DNA of 64,000 bases from positions 186,001 to 250,000 of the forward strand of contig CP150572.1 in NCBI GenBank assembly GCA_049487715.1, read 5' to 3'. The translations under genes and the position numbers were made by a program. The notes beneath the pieces were generated by a model. It saw only the letters and a program-made list of their open reading frames with translations. It was not told where the DNA came from and searched no databases. Positions 1 to 14,400 of the stretch are shown one piece after another. The number at the start of each line of letters is the position of its first letter. Position 1 is the first letter of the stretch. The stretch is from Pycnococcus provasolii (lineage: Eukaryota > Chlorophyta > Pseudoscourfieldiophyceae > Pseudoscourfieldiales).

Positions 1-3000
1 CGCGGGCGGCTCTGTGAGCGTGCTTGGCGGTCAGTCTGTGGGCGGCGTGGGCGGCAGCGTATCTGTGGTGAGCGGCCGCAGCGTGACAGGCACGAGCGGA
101 TCCGTGCTCGTGCACACGCAGGACGCGGGCGTGTCGGGCACGAGCGGTCCCGTGACTGTGGAGACGGGCACGTCTTCGGCGGGCGCTTCGGGCGCGGTGC
201 ACGTGACCACGGGCGACGCGCGCGGCGGCGCCGGCGGCGACATCGCCGTGCGTGTGGGCGCGGGCGACACGGGTCCTGGCGGCGTGCTGACGCTGTCTGC
301 GGGCCTGACGACCGCGGCGAACGCGACGGGCGGCGCGATCGAGGTGACGGGCGGCTCTGCGACGAGCGCGCTCGGAGGCATCGGTGGCGGCGTTTCGGTG
401 TCTGCAGGCTACGGCGCGGACACGGGCGGCGCGGTGGTAGTGTCTGGCGGCGCAGGCGCCTCGGGCGACAGCGGCGACGTGATCGTGCTCACGCCTGATG
501 CGGGCACGAGCGGCGTGAGCGGCGCCTTGTCCCTGACGAGCGGCGCGTCGACGGCAGGCCGCAGCGGCTCAGTGTCGGTGGTGACGGGCGACGCCTCGGG
601 CGGCGCTGCGGGCGACTTCACGGTGAGCGTCGGCGACGGCGACACCGGCGCGGGCGGTCTCGTGTCCTTGAGCGCGGGCGTGTCGACGGCGGCCTTCGAG
701 TCGGGCGGGCTTGTGTCCGTGTCCGGCGGATCTGGCGCGTCGTCTGAGGGCGGCCGCGGCGGCGTGGTGACGCTGTCTGGCGGCTCCTCGCTCGGCGAGA
801 CGGGCTGCGTGCTGACGGAGTACAACTGCAGCGGCGTGATCGTGCCTTCGACGGTGTACGAGGCTGTGAAGCGCGGATGCACGCGCGACTGCTCGTTCTA
901 CGGCGCGGACACGCACACGTTCATGTGCGGCACGATGCCGGTGAGCGCGGATGAGCACGCGCTTGTGCTCGGCGGATGCACGCAGTACTGCCTGGGCGGT
1001 GCCGTGGAGATGTCCGGCGGCGCCTCGTCTTCCGGCGTGGGTGGCGCGCTGACGCTTCTCGGCGGCTCGAGCTCGGGCGAGTCCGAGATGAGCCGCGGCG
1101 GCCACGTGGAGCTGGCGGCTGGCACGTCCGCGCGCGGCGTGGGCGGCAGCGTGCTTGTGAGCTCCGGCTTCAGCGAGACGGGCACGAGCGGCGAGGTGAT
1201 CGTACGCAGCGATCGCTCGGGCGTATCGGGCACGAGCGGCGCGGTGCTTGTTGCGTCCGGCCAGTCATGCGCGGGCGACAGCGGGTCGCTGACGCTGATC
1301 AGCGGCGCGTCTACGGGCGGCGCTGGCGGCGACATTCGCGTGGCGGTTGGCTCGGGCGACACGGGCGACGGCGGCTCAGTGGTTGTGAGCGCTGGCGACA
1401 CGAGCGCCTCGTACGCGAGCGGCGGCGACGTGTTCGTGAGCGCGGGCACCGGCACGGACACGACGAGCGGCTCTGGCGGCTCCGTGAGCGTGCTCGGCGG
1501 TGAGGCGCTGGGCGAGACGGAGGGCGCGGGCGGCTCTGTGAGCGTGCTTGGCGGTCAGTCTGTGGGCGGCGTGGGCGGCAGCGTATCTGTGGTGAGCGGC
1601 CGCAGCGTGACAGGCACGAGCGGATCCGTGCTCGTGCACACGCAGGACGCGGGCGTGTCGGGCACGAGCGGTCCCGTGACTGTGGAGACGGGCACGTCTT
1701 CGGCGGGCGCTTCGGGCGCGGTGCACGTGACCACGGGCGACGCGCGCGGCGGCGCCGGCGGCGACATCGCCGTGCGTGTGGGCGCGGGCGACACGGGTCC
1801 TGGCGGCGTGCTGACGCTGTCTGCGGGCCTGACGACCGCGGCGAACGCGACGGGCGGCGCGATCGAGGTGACGGGCGGCTCTGCGACGAGCGCGCTCGGA
1901 GGCATCGGTGGCGGCGTTTCGGTGTCTGCAGGCTACGGCGCGGACACGGGCGGCGCGGTGGTAGTGTCTGGCGGCGCAGGCGCCTCGGGCGACAGCGGCG
2001 ACGTGATCGTGCTCACGCCTGATGCGGGCACGAGCGGCGTGAGCGGCGCCTTGTCCCTGACGAGCGGCGCGTCGACGGCAGGCCGCAGCGGCTCAGTGTC
2101 GGTGGTGACGGGCGACGCCTCGGGCGGCGCTGCGGGCGACTTCACGGTGAGCGTCGGCGACGGCGACACCGGCGCGGGCGGTCTCGTGTCCTTGAGCGCG
2201 GGCGTGTCGACGGCGGCCTTCGAGTCGGGCGGGCTTGTGTCCGTGTCCGGCGGATCTGGCGCGTCGTCTGAGGGCGGCCGCGGCGGCGTGGTGACGCTGT
2301 CTGGCGGCTCCTCGCTCGGCGAGACGGGCTGCGTGCTGACGGAGTACAACTGCAGCGGCGTGATCGTGCCTTCGACGGTGTACGAGGCTGTGAAGCGCGG
2401 ATGCACGCGCGACTGCTCGTTCTACGGCGCGGACACGCACACGTTCATGTGCGGCACGATGCCGGTGAGCGCGGATGAGCACGCGCTTGTGCTCGGCGGA
2501 TGCACGCAGTACTGCCTGGGCGGTGCCGTGGAGATGTCCGGCGGCGCCTCGTCTTCCGGCGTGGGTGGCGCGCTGACGCTTCTCGGCGGCTCGAGCTCGG
2601 GCGAGTCCGAGATGAGCCGCGGCGGCCACGTGGAGCTGGCGGCTGGCACGTCCGCGCGCGGCGTGGGCGGCAGCGTGCTTGTGAGCTCCGGCTTCAGCGA
2701 GACGGGCACGAGCGGCGAGGTGATCGTACGCAGCGATCGCTCGGGCGTATCGGGCACGAGCGGCGCGGTGCTTGTTGCGTCCGGCCAGTCATGCGCGGGC
2801 GACAGCGGGTCGCTGACGCTGATCAGCGGCGCGTCTACGGGCGGCGCTGGCGGCGACATTCGCGTGGCGGTTGGCTCGGGCGACACGGGCGACGGCGGCT
2901 CAGTGGTTGTGAGCGCTGGCGACACGAGCGCCTCGTACGCGAGCGGCGGCGACGTGTTCGTGAGCGCGGGCACCGGCACGGACACGACGAGCGGCTCTGG

Positions 3001-5469
3001 CGGCTCCGTGAGCGTGCTCGGCGGTGAGGCGCTGGGCGAGACGGAGGGCGCGGGCGGCTCTGTGAGCGTGCTTGGCGGTCAGTCTGTGGGCGGCGTGGGC
3101 GGCAGCGTATCTGTGGTGAGCGGCCGCAGCGTGACAGGCACGAGCGGATCCGTGCTCGTGCACACGCAGGACGCGGGCGTGTCGGGCACGAGCGGTCCCG
3201 TGACTGTGGAGACGGGCACGTCTTCGGCGGGCGCTTCGGGCGCGGTGCACGTGACCACGGGCGACGCGCGCGGCGGCGCCGGCGGCGACATCGCCGTGCG
3301 TGTGGGCGCGGGCGACACGGGTCCTGGCGGCGTGCTGACGCTGTCTGCGGGCCTGACGACCGCGGCGAACGCGACGGGCGGCGCGATCGAGGTGACGGGC
3401 GGCTCTGCGACGAGCGCGCTCGGAGGCATCGGTGGCGGCGTTTCGGTGTCTGCAGGCTACGGCGCGGACACGGGCGGCGCGGTGGTAGTGTCTGGCGGCG
3501 CAGGCGCCTCGGGCGACAGCGGCGACGTGATCGTGCTCACGCCTGATGCGGGCACGAGCGGCGTGAGCGGCGCCTTGTCCCTGACGAGCGGCGCGTCGAC
3601 GGCAGGCCGCAGCGGCTCAGTGTCGGTGGTGACGGGCGACGCCTCGGGCGGCGCTGCGGGCGACTTCACGGTGAGCGTCGGCGACGGCGACACCGGCGCG
3701 GGCGGTCTCGTGTCCTTGAGCGCGGGCGTGTCGACGGCGGCCTTCGAGTCGGGCGGGCTTGTGTCCGTATCCGGCGGATCTGGCGCGTCGTCTGAGGGCG
3801 GCCGCGGCGGCGTGGTGACGCTGTCTGGCGGCTCCTCGCTCGGCGAGACGGGCTGCGTGCTGACGGAGTACAACTGCAGCGGCGTGATCGTGCCTTCGAC
3901 GGTGTACGAGGCTGTGAAGCGCGGATGCACGCGCGACTGCTCGTTCTACGGCGCGGACACGCACACGTTCATGTGCGGCACGATGCCGGTGAGCGCGGAT
4001 GAGCACGCGCTTGTGCTCGGCGGATGCACGCAGTACTGCCTGGGCGGTGCCGTGGAGATGTCCGGCGGCGCCTCGTCTTCCGGCGTGGGTGGCGCGCTGA
4101 CGCTTCTCGGCGGCTCGAGCTCGGGCGAGTCCGAGATGAGCCGCGGCGGCCACGTGGAGCTGGCGGCTGGCACGTCCGCGCGCGGCGTGGGCGGCAGCGT
4201 GCTTGTGAGCTCCGGCTTCAGCGAGACGGGCACGAGCGGCGAGGTGATCGTACGCAGCGATCGCTCGGGCGTATCGGGCACGAGCGGCGCGGTGCTTGTT
4301 GCGTCCGGCCAGTCATGCGCGGGCGACAGCGGGTCGCTGACGCTGATCAGCGGCGCGTCTACGGGCGGCGCTGGCGGCGACATTCGCGTGGCGGTTGGCT
4401 CGGGCGACACGGGCGACGGCGGCTCAGTGGTTGTGAGCGCTGGCGACACGAGCGCCTCGTACGCGAGCGGCGGCGACGTGTTCGTGAGCGCGGGCACCGG
4501 CACGGACACGACGAGCGGCTCTGGCGGCTCCGTGAGCGTGCTCGGCGGTGAGGCGCTGGGCGAGACGGAGGGCGCGGGCGGCTCTGTGAGCGTGCTTGGC
4601 GGTCAGTCTGTGGGCGGCGTGGGCGGCAGCGTATCTGTGGTGAGCGGCCGCAGCGTGACAGGCACGAGCGGATCCGTGCTCGTGCACACGCAGGACGCGG
4701 GCGTGTCGGGCACGAGCGGTCCCGTGACTGTGGAGACGGGCACGTCTTCGGCGGGCGCTTCGGGCGCGGTGCACGTGACCACGGGCGACGCGCGCGGCGG
4801 CGCCGGCGGCGACATCGCCGTGCGTGTGGGCGCGGGCGACACGGGTCCTGGCGGCGTGCTGACGCTGTCTGCGGGCCTGACGACCGCGGCGAACGCGACG
4901 GGCGGCGCGATCGAGGTGACGGGCGGCTCTGCGACGAGCGCGCTCGGAGGCATCGGTGGCGGCGTTTCGGTGTCTGCAGGCTACGGCGCGGACACGGGCG
5001 GCGCGGTGGTAGTGTCTGGCGGCGCAGGCGCCTCGGGCGACAGCGGCGACGTGATCGTGCTCACGCCTGATGCGGGCACGAGCGGCGTGAGCGGCGCCTT
5101 GTCCCTGACGAGCGGCGCGTCGACGGCAGGCCGCAGCGGCTCAGTGTCGGTGGTGACGGGCGACGCCTCGGGCGGCGCTGCGGGCGACTTCACGGTGAGC
5201 GTCGGCGACGGCGACACCGGCGCGGGCGGTCTCGTGTCCTTGAGCGCGGGCGTGTCGACGGCGGCCTTCGAGTCGGGCGGGCTTGTGTCCGTATCCGGCG
5301 GATCTGGCGCGTCGTCTGAGGGCGGCCGCGGCGGCGTGGTGACGCTGTCTGGCGGCTCCTCGCTCGGCGAGACGGGCTGCGTGCTGACGGAGTACAACTG
5401 CAGCGGCGTGATCGTGCCTTCGACGGTGTACGAGGCTGTGAAGCGCGGATGCACGCGCGACTGCTCGTT
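1..5469 (+). repeat. 1524-bp tandem repeat array (about 3.6 units)
   Basis: Units begin at equivalent positions 14, 1538, 3062 and 4586. They look virtually identical at the nucleotide level; one difference I noticed is tgtccgtgtcc in units 1-2 against tgtccgtatcc in units 3-4. Each unit encodes 508 residues including one Cys-rich insert. Similarity stops sharply at 5470, inside the fourth unit. Confidence 0.95.
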
Positions 5470-8400
5470 TTATGGCTTATCGCCATCAGAGCTACTTTGT
5501 GGGGATTTGACAGTTTCATTTGAGATGTACAGTGCTGCAAATGGCTTGTGCAGCTCGACTTGTACTGGAGGAGATGTTGCTTTATTTGGCGGCGAATCGT
5601 TATCTGGGTTGGGAGGAAATGTGATACTTCGTGCTGGATCAACTGAATCATTCGATGTCGATGGTCGTGGTGGTCATGTTGAGATTTCTGCTGGGCAATC
5701 GACCGGTGAGCTAGGCGGCTCAATATTTATGAGTAGCGGAGCCTCAGCTGGTTCTAGTGGTGAAGTCATTATTCGCTCTGAGAGCAGTGGAAATTCTGGT
5801 ACTAGTGGACAACTGCTGATGCAATCTGGAAATTCGTGCAATGGTGATAGCGGTTCATTAACACTTGTTTCAGGGCGAGCAGAAGGAGGTTCTGGTGGTG
5901 ACATTCAGCTACTCGTCGGTCGAGGTGATGCTGGTGAAGGTGGGGCTGTTGTTGTGACTGCGGGAGAAACAACAGCTGATAATGAAGCTGGTGGAAGTGT
6001 TTTCGTCAATGCAGGGTCTGGAGCATCCCAGCAAGGTGGAGCAGGTGGCTCTGTAGTGTTAAGTGCCGGAGATGCGACTGGCGACATTAGTGGTGATGGT
6101 GGCGCTACCGAGATATCTGGTGGAAATGCAATTGGAGGGAATGGTGGGGATGTTAGCATAATTGGCGGATATAGTACTGGAGCAAATGGAGGTAATGTGG
6201 TCATGCAAGCTGGCAGTTCCGGTGCTGGATTACCTGGTGATCTAATTCTTGATGCTGGTGATACAGGAGAGGTCGCTGGATCATCTAGACGTAAACTCCA
6301 AGGAACGGGTACAGAAGGCATGATTCGAATCGGTTCGAATGCAGCAAGTGCTGTCAGAATCGGAAGATCTGAAGTTAGACAGGTACAGACTGATATATTC
6401 GGAGATGTCACAATTCATGGTCAGCTCCAAACTACAACAGACCAGTCATACAGTAATACATACGATGAGGTCTTCCGCGCATCAAATGACCAATTAACGT
6501 CTCAGGGTGAAATGCGAACGCCAGCGATTACTGGATTGGATCCAGAGGATCCAACCCCTACAGGTGTGAGTGGAGATCAAACGGGTCTCATTGTTGATGC
6601 AGGCAGTGGTGGGACTGGCGCTCTCGATATTGGACCTTCCCAGGCAGGAACGATCAATATTGGCAATGGAAATTCCCCAACTGTTCCTGTGACAATTAAG
6701 CAGGGTGAAGGAGATGATTCTGTTCGATTCCAAGCCACACCTACTGGTGCTGTTGTGATCAATAGCCGAGATGGGACTAGCATATCAATTGGAGCTGACC
6801 CAGGACCTGGTAGCGTAATCGTTGGATCAGCAGAAAAGTCAATGTTAAAACAGACAGCTCAGGATATCGAATTAAATGCCATCGAGAAATTACGAATGAA
6901 TTCGGGATCTGGAGGTATCAAAGGAATCGCAGATTTCTATGGATTTGTGCACTTCGAAGCAACCTCAAATAAGGATGACGCCATCAAACTTGAGACTAAA
7001 AGCGATTATGGTGGAATCCTATTTAAGACACCATCACACACAAGAGGTTCGATTCAATTATCTGCAGGAGGTGGTGGAATTACAGTGGAAACTCCAACGC
7101 AAATCAGTTTGAGCTCAGAACAATCTATATCCGCCACGACCACATCGTTGAATACCATCTCAAAAGAGTCAACAAACATACATGCTTCAACAGATCTAAA
7201 ACTGAAATCAGATCAAAAGACAACAATATCAACCGGATCGACGCTGGACGTGTCGAGCACGGGCGCTGCGACGGTGGCGAGCGGATCGACGCTGGACGTG
7301 TCGAGCACGGGCGCTGCGACAGTGACGAGCGGATCGACGCTCGATGTGTCGAGCACAGGCGCTGCGACAGTGACGAGCGGATCGACACTCGGCGTGACAG
7401 TGGCGACCGACGCGACGGTATCTGCGGGCGGCGACGTGTCGATGACGAGCACGGGCAAGACGACTGTGACGTCGACCGGCTCCGACATCTCGGTGTCGGC
7501 GCCGAGCGCAGACGCGAAGGTGTCGATCGCGTCCGGCGGCTCGACGACGGTGACGAGCGGCGACGACGTCGACGTCATCGCGGAGGACGCAGTGACGATC
7601 ATGTCAGGCGAGGGCGGCATGCGTCTGCAGTCGACTGGCCAGCTGGCCGCGTCGTTCTACGGCGCGGTGCAGCTGAGCAGCACGACCGGACCGATGTCCC
7701 TGAGCACGGGCGCGGGTGGCGCGTCGCTGGTGTCGCTGGGCGCGGTCCTCGTGGACGCTGACGGCTCTGGCACAGGCGGCCTCGAGGTCCGCGCCGGCGC
7801 ATCGGGCGTGGACGTGGACGCGGTCGGCGACGTGTCAGTGACGAGCGATGCGTCGGTGAGCATGACGAGCGCGGCATCGACGACGGTGACGAGCGGATCG
7901 ACGCTGGACGTGTCGAGCGTGGGCGCCGCGACGGTGACGAGCGGATCGACGCTGGACGTGTCGAGCACGGGCGCCGCGACGGTGGCGAGCGGATCGACGC
8001 TGGACGTGTCGAGCACGGGCGCTGCGACGGTGGCGAGCGGATCGACGCTGGATGTGTCGAGCACGGGCGCTGCGACAGTGACGAGCGGATCGACGCTCGA
8101 TGTGTCGAGCACAGGCGCTGCGACAGTGACGAGCGGATCGACGCTCGGCGTGACAGTGGCGACCGACGCGACGGTATCTGCGGGCGGCGACGTGTCGATG
8201 ACGAGCACGGGCAAGACGACTGTGACGTCGACCGGCTCCGACATCTCGGTGTCGGCGCCGAGCGCAGACGCGAAGGTGTCGATCGCGTCCGGCGGCTCGA
8301 CGACGGTGACGAGCGGCGACGACGTCGACGTCATCGCGGAGGACGCAGTGACGATCATGTCAGGCGAGGGCGGCATGCGTCTGCAGTCGACTGGCCAGCT

Positions 8401-11400
8401 GGCCGCGTCGTTCTACGGCGCGGTGCAGCTGAGCAGCACGACCGGACCGATGTCCCTGAGCACGGGCGCGGGTGGCGCGTCGCTGGTGTCGCTGGGCGCG
8501 GTCCTCGTGGACGCTGACGGCTCTGGCACAGGCGGCCTCGAGGTCCGCGCCGGCGCATCGGGCGTGGACGTGGACGCGGTCGGCGACGTGTCAGTGACGA
8601 GCGATGCGTCGGTGAGCATGACGAGCGTGGCATCGACGACGGTGACGAGCGGATCGACGCTGGACGTGTCGAGCGTGGGCGCCGCGACGGTGACGAGCGG
8701 ATCGACGCTGGACGTGTCGAGCGTGGGCGCTGCGACGGTGGCGAGCGGATCGACGCTGGATGTGTCGAGCACGGGCGCTGCGACAGTGACGAGCGGATCG
8801 ACGCTCGATGTGTCGAGCACAGGCGCTGCGACAGTGACGAGCGGATCGACGCTCGGCGTGACAGTGGCGACCGACGCGACGGTATCTGCGGGCGGCGACG
8901 TGTCGATGACGAGCACGGGCAAGACGACTGTGACGTCGACCGGCTCCGACATCTCGGTGTCGGCGCCGAGCGCAGACGCGAAGGTGTCGATCGCGTCCGG
9001 CGGCTCGACGACGGTGACGAGCGGCGACGACGTCGACGTCATCGCGGAGGACGCAGTGACGATCATGTCAGGCGAGGGCGGCATGCGTCTGCAGTCGACT
9101 GGCCAGCTGGCCGCGTCGTTCTACGGCGCGGTGCAGCTGAGCAGCACGACCGGACCGATGTCCCTGAGCACGGGCGCGGGTGGCGCGTCGCTGGTGTCGC
9201 TGGGCGCGGTCCTCGTGGACGCTGACGGCTCTGGCACAGGCGGCCTCGAGGTCCGCGCCGGCGCATCGGGCGTGGACGTGGACGCGGTCGGCGACGTGTC
9301 AGTGACGAGCGATGCGTCGGTGAGCATGACGAGCGCGGCATCGACGACGGTGACGAGCGGATCGACGCTGGACGTGTCGAGCGTGGGCGCCGCGACGGTG
9401 ACGAGTGGATCGACGCTGGACGTGTCGAGCGTGGGCGCTGCGACGGTGGCGAGCGGATCGACGCTGGACGTGTCGAGCACGGGCGCTGCGACAGTGACGA
9501 GCGGATCGACGCTCGATGTGTCGAGCACAGCGGCTGCGACAGTGACGAGCGGATCGACGCTCGGCGTGACAGTGGCGACCGACGCGACGGTATCTGCGGG
9601 CGGCGACGTGTCGATGACGAGCACGGGCAAGACGACTGTGACGTCGACCGGCTCCGACATCTCGGTGTCGGCGCCGAGCGCAGACGCGAAGGTGTCGATC
9701 GCGTCCGGCGGCTCGACGACGGTGACGAGCGGCGACGACGTCGACGTCATCGCGGAGGACGCAGTGACGATCATGTCAGGCGAGGGCGGCATGCGTCTGC
9801 AGTCGACTGGCCAGCTGGCCGCGTCGTTCTACGGCGCGGTGCAGCTGAGCAGCACGACCGGACCGATGTCCCTGAGCACGGGCGCGGGTGGCGCGTCGCT
9901 GGTGTCGCTGGGCGCGGTCCTCGTGGACGCTGACGGCTCTGGCACAGGCGGCCTCGAGGTCCGCGCCGGCGCATCGGGCGTGGACGTGGACGCGGTCGGC
10001 GACGTGTCAGTGACGAGCGATGCGTCGGTGAGCATGACGAGCGTGGCATCGACGACGGTGACGAGCGGATCGACGCTGGACGTGTCGAGCGTGGGCGCCG
10101 CGACGGTGACGAGCGGATCGACGCTGGACGTGTCGAGCGTGGGCGCTGCGACGGTGGCGAGCGGATCGACGCTGGACGTGTCGAGCACGGGCGCTGCGAC
10201 GGTGACGAGCGGATCGACGCTCGATGTGTCGAGCACAGGCGCTGCGACAGTGACGAGCGGATCGACGCTCGGCGTGACAGTGGCGACCGACGCGACGGTA
10301 TCTGCGGGCGGCGACGTGTCGATGACGAGCACGGGCAAGACGACTGTGACGTCGACCGGCTCCGACATCTCGGTGTCGGCGCCGAGCGCAGACGCGAAGG
10401 TGTCAATCGCGTCCGGCGGCTCGACGACGGTGACGAGCGGCGACGACGTCGACGTCACCGCGGATGACGCAGTGACGATCATGTCAGGCGAGGGCGGCAT
10501 GCGTCTGCAGTCGACTGGCCAGCTGGCCGCGTCGTTCTACGGCGCGGTGCAGCTGAGCAGCACGACCGGACCGATGTCCCTGAGCACGGACGCGGGTGGA
10601 GCGTCGCTGGTGTCGCTGGGCGCGGTCCTCGTGGACGCTGACGGCTCTGGCACAGGCGGCCTCGAGGTCCGCGCCGGCGCATCGGGCGTGGACGTGGACG
10701 CGGTCGGCGACGTGTCAGTGACGAGCGATGCGTCGGTGAGCATGACGAGCGTGGCATCGACGACGGTGACGAGCGGATCGACGCTGGACGTGTCGAGCGT
10801 GGGCGCCGCGACGGTGACGAGCGGATCGACGCTGGACGTGTCGAGCGTGGGCGCTGCGACGGTGGCGAGCGGATCGACGCTGGACGTGTCGAGCACGGGC
10901 GCTGCGACGGTGACGAGCGGATCGACGCTCGATGTGTCGAGCACAGGCGCTGCGACAGTGACGAGCGGATCGACGCTCGGCGTGACAGTGGCGACCGACG
11001 CGACGGTATCTGCGGGCGGCGACGTGTCGATGACGAGCACGGGCAAGACGACTGTGACGTCGACCGGCTCCGACATCTCGGTGTCGGCGCCGAGCGCAGA
11101 CGCGAAGGTGTCGATCGCGTCCGGCGGCTCGACGACGGTGACGAGCGGCGACGACGTCGACGTCATCGCGGAGGACGCAGTGACGATCATGTCAGGCGAG
11201 GGCGGCATGCGTCTGCAGTCGACTGGCCAGCTGGCCGCGTCGTTCTACGGCGCGGTGCAGCTGAGCAGCACGACCGGACCGATGTCCCTGAGCACGGGCG
11301 CGGGTGGCGCGTCGCTGGTGTCGCTGGGCGCGGTCCTCGTGGACGCTGACGGCTCTGGCACAGGCGGCCTCGAGGTCCGCGCCGGCGCATCGGGCGTGGA

Positions 11401-14400
11401 CGTGGACGCGGTCGGCGACGTGTCAGTGACGAGCGATGCGTCGGTGAGCATGACGAGCGTGGCATCGACGACGGTGACGAGCGGATCGACGCTGGACGTG
11501 TCGAGCGTGGGCGCCGCGACGGTGACGAGCGGATCGACGCTGGACGTGTCGAGCACGGGCGCTGCGACGGTGGCGAGCGGATCGACGCTCGATGTGTCGA
11601 GCACGGGCGCTGCGACAGTGGCGAGCGGATCGACGCTCGATGTGTCGAGCACAGCGGCTGCGACAGTGACGAGCGGATCGACGCTCGGCGTGACAGTGGC
11701 GACCGACGCGACGGTATCTGCGGGCGGCGACGTGTCGATGACGAGCACGGGCAAGACGACTGTGACGTCGACCGGCTCCGACATCTCGGTGTCGGCGCCG
11801 AGCGCAGACGCGAAGGTGTCGATCGCGTCCGGCAGCTCGACGACGGTGACGAGCGGCGACGACGTCGACGTCATCGCGGAGGACGCAGTGACGATCATGT
11901 CAGGCGAGGGCGGCATGCGTCTGCAGTCGACTGGCCAGCTGGCCGCGTCGTTCTACGGCGCGGTGCAGCTGAGCAGCACGACCGGACCGATGTCCCTGAG
12001 CACGGGCGCGGGTGGCGCGTCGCTGGTGTCGCTGGGCGCGGTCCTCGTGGACGCTGACGGCTCTGGCACAGGCGGCCTCGAGGTCCGCGCCGGCGCATCG
12101 GGCGTGGACGTGGACGCGGTCGGCGACGTGTCAGTGACGAGCGATGCGTCGGTGAGCATGACGAGCGCGGCATCGACGACGGTGACGAGCGGATCGACGC
12201 TGGACGTGTCGAGCACGGGCGCTGCGACAGTGACGAGCGGATCGACGCTCGATGTGTCGAGCACAGGCGCTGCGACAGTGACGAGCGGATCGACGCTCGG
12301 CGTGACAGTGGCGACCGACGCGACGGTATCTGCGGGCGGCGACGTGTCGATGACGAGCACGGGCAAGACGACTGTGACGTCGACCGGCTCCGACATCTCG
12401 GTGTCGGCGCCGAGCGCAGACGCGAAGGTGTCAATCTTGTCCGGCGGCTCGACGACGGTGACGAGCGGCGACGACGTCGACGTCATCGCGGAGGACGCAG
12501 TGACGATCACGTCAGGCGAGGGCGGCATGCGTCTGCAGTCGACTGGCCAGCTGGCCGCGTCGTTCTACGGCGCGGTGCAGCTGAGCAGCACGACCGGACC
12601 GATGTCCCTGAGCACGGGCGCGGGTGGCGCGTCGCTGGTGTCGCTGGGCGCGGTCCTCGTGGACGCTGACGGCTCTGGCACAGGCGGCCTCGAGGTCCGC
12701 GCCGGCGCATCGGGCGTGGACGTGGACGCGGTCGGCGACGTGTCAGTGACGAGCGATGCGTCGGTGAGCATGACGAGCGTGGCATCGACGACGGTGACGA
12801 GCGGATCGACGCTGGACGTGTCGAGCGTGGGCGCCGCGACGGTGACGAGCGGATCGACGCTGGACGTGTCGAGCACGGGCGCTGCGACGGTGGCGAGCGG
12901 ATCGACGCTGGACGTGTCGAGCACGGCGGCTGCGACAGTGACGAGCGGATCGACGCTCGATGTGTCGAGCACAGCGGCTGCGACAGTGACGAGCGGATCG
13001 ACGCTCGGCGTGACAGTGGCGACCGACGCGACGGTATCTGCGGGCGGCGACGTGTCGATGACGAGCACGGGCAAGACGACTGTGACGTCGACCGGCTCCG
13101 ACATCTCGGTGTCGGCGCCGAGCGCAGACGCGAAGGTGTCAATCTTGTCCGGCAGCTCGACGACGGTGACGAGCGGCGACGACGTCGACGTCATCGCGGA
13201 GGACGCAGTGACGATCATGTCAGGCGAGGGCGGCATGCGTCTGCAGTCGACTGGCCAGCTGGCCGCGTCGTTCTACGGCGCGGTGCAGCTGAGCAGCACG
13301 ACCGGACCGATGTCCCTGAGCACGGGCGCGGGTGGAGCGTCGCTGGTGTCGCTGGGCGCGGTCCTCGTGGACGCTGACGGCTCTGGCACAGGCGGCCTCG
13401 AGGTCCGCGCCGGCGCATCGGGCGTGGACGTGGACGCGGCCGGCGACGTGTCAGTGACGAGCGATGCGTCGGTGAGCATGACGAGCGCGGCATCGACGAC
13501 GGTGACGAGCGGATCGACGCTGGACGTGTCGAGCACGGGCGCCGCGACGGTGGCGAGCGGATCGACGCTGGACGTGTCGAGCACGGGCGCTGCGACGGTG
13601 ACGAGCGGATCGACGCTCGATGTGTCGAGCACAGGCGCTGCGACAGTGACGAGCGGATCGACGCTCGGCGTGACAGTGGCGACCGACGCGACGGTATCTG
13701 CGGGCGGCGACGTGTCGATGACGAGCACGGGCAAGACGACTGTGACGTCGACCGGCTCCGACATCTCGGTGTCGGCGCCGAGCGCAGACGCGAAGGTGTC
13801 GATCGCGTCCGGCGGCTCGACGACGGTGACGAGCGGCGACGACGTCGACGTCATCGCGGAGGACGCAGTGACGATCACGTCAGGTACGGGCGGCATGCGT
13901 TTGCAGTCGACTGGCCAGCTGGCCGCGTCGTTCTACGGCGCGGTGCAGCTGAGCAGCACGACCGGACCGATGTCCCTGAGCACGGGCGCGGGTGGCGCGT
14001 CGCTGGTGTCGCTGGGCGCGGTCCTCGTGGACGCTGACGGCTCTGGCACAGGCGGCCTCGAGGTCCGCGCCGGCGCATCGGGCGTGGACGTGGACGCGGT
14101 CGGCGACGTGTCAGTGACGAGCGATGCGTCGGTGAGCATGACGAGCGCGGCATCGACGACGGTGACGAGCGGATCGACGCTGGACGTGTCGAGCGTGGGC
14201 GCCGCGACGGTGACGAGCGGATCGACGCTGGACGTGTCGAGCACGGGCGCTGCGACGGTGGCGAGCGGATCGACGCTGGACGTGTCGAGCACGGGCGCTG
14301 CGACAGTGACGAGCGGATCGACGCTCGATGTGTCGAGCACAGCGGCTGCGACAGTGACGAGCGGATCGACGCTCGGCGTGACAGTGGCGACCGACGCGAC

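Noticed and set aside
31-5454. Minus-strand ORFs (116, 157, 178, 187 aa) and +175-aa ORFs recurring every 1524 bp
   Set aside because: They are exact shadows of the repeat units in other frames, Pro/Ala/Arg/His-rich because the sense codons are Gly/Ser-rich.
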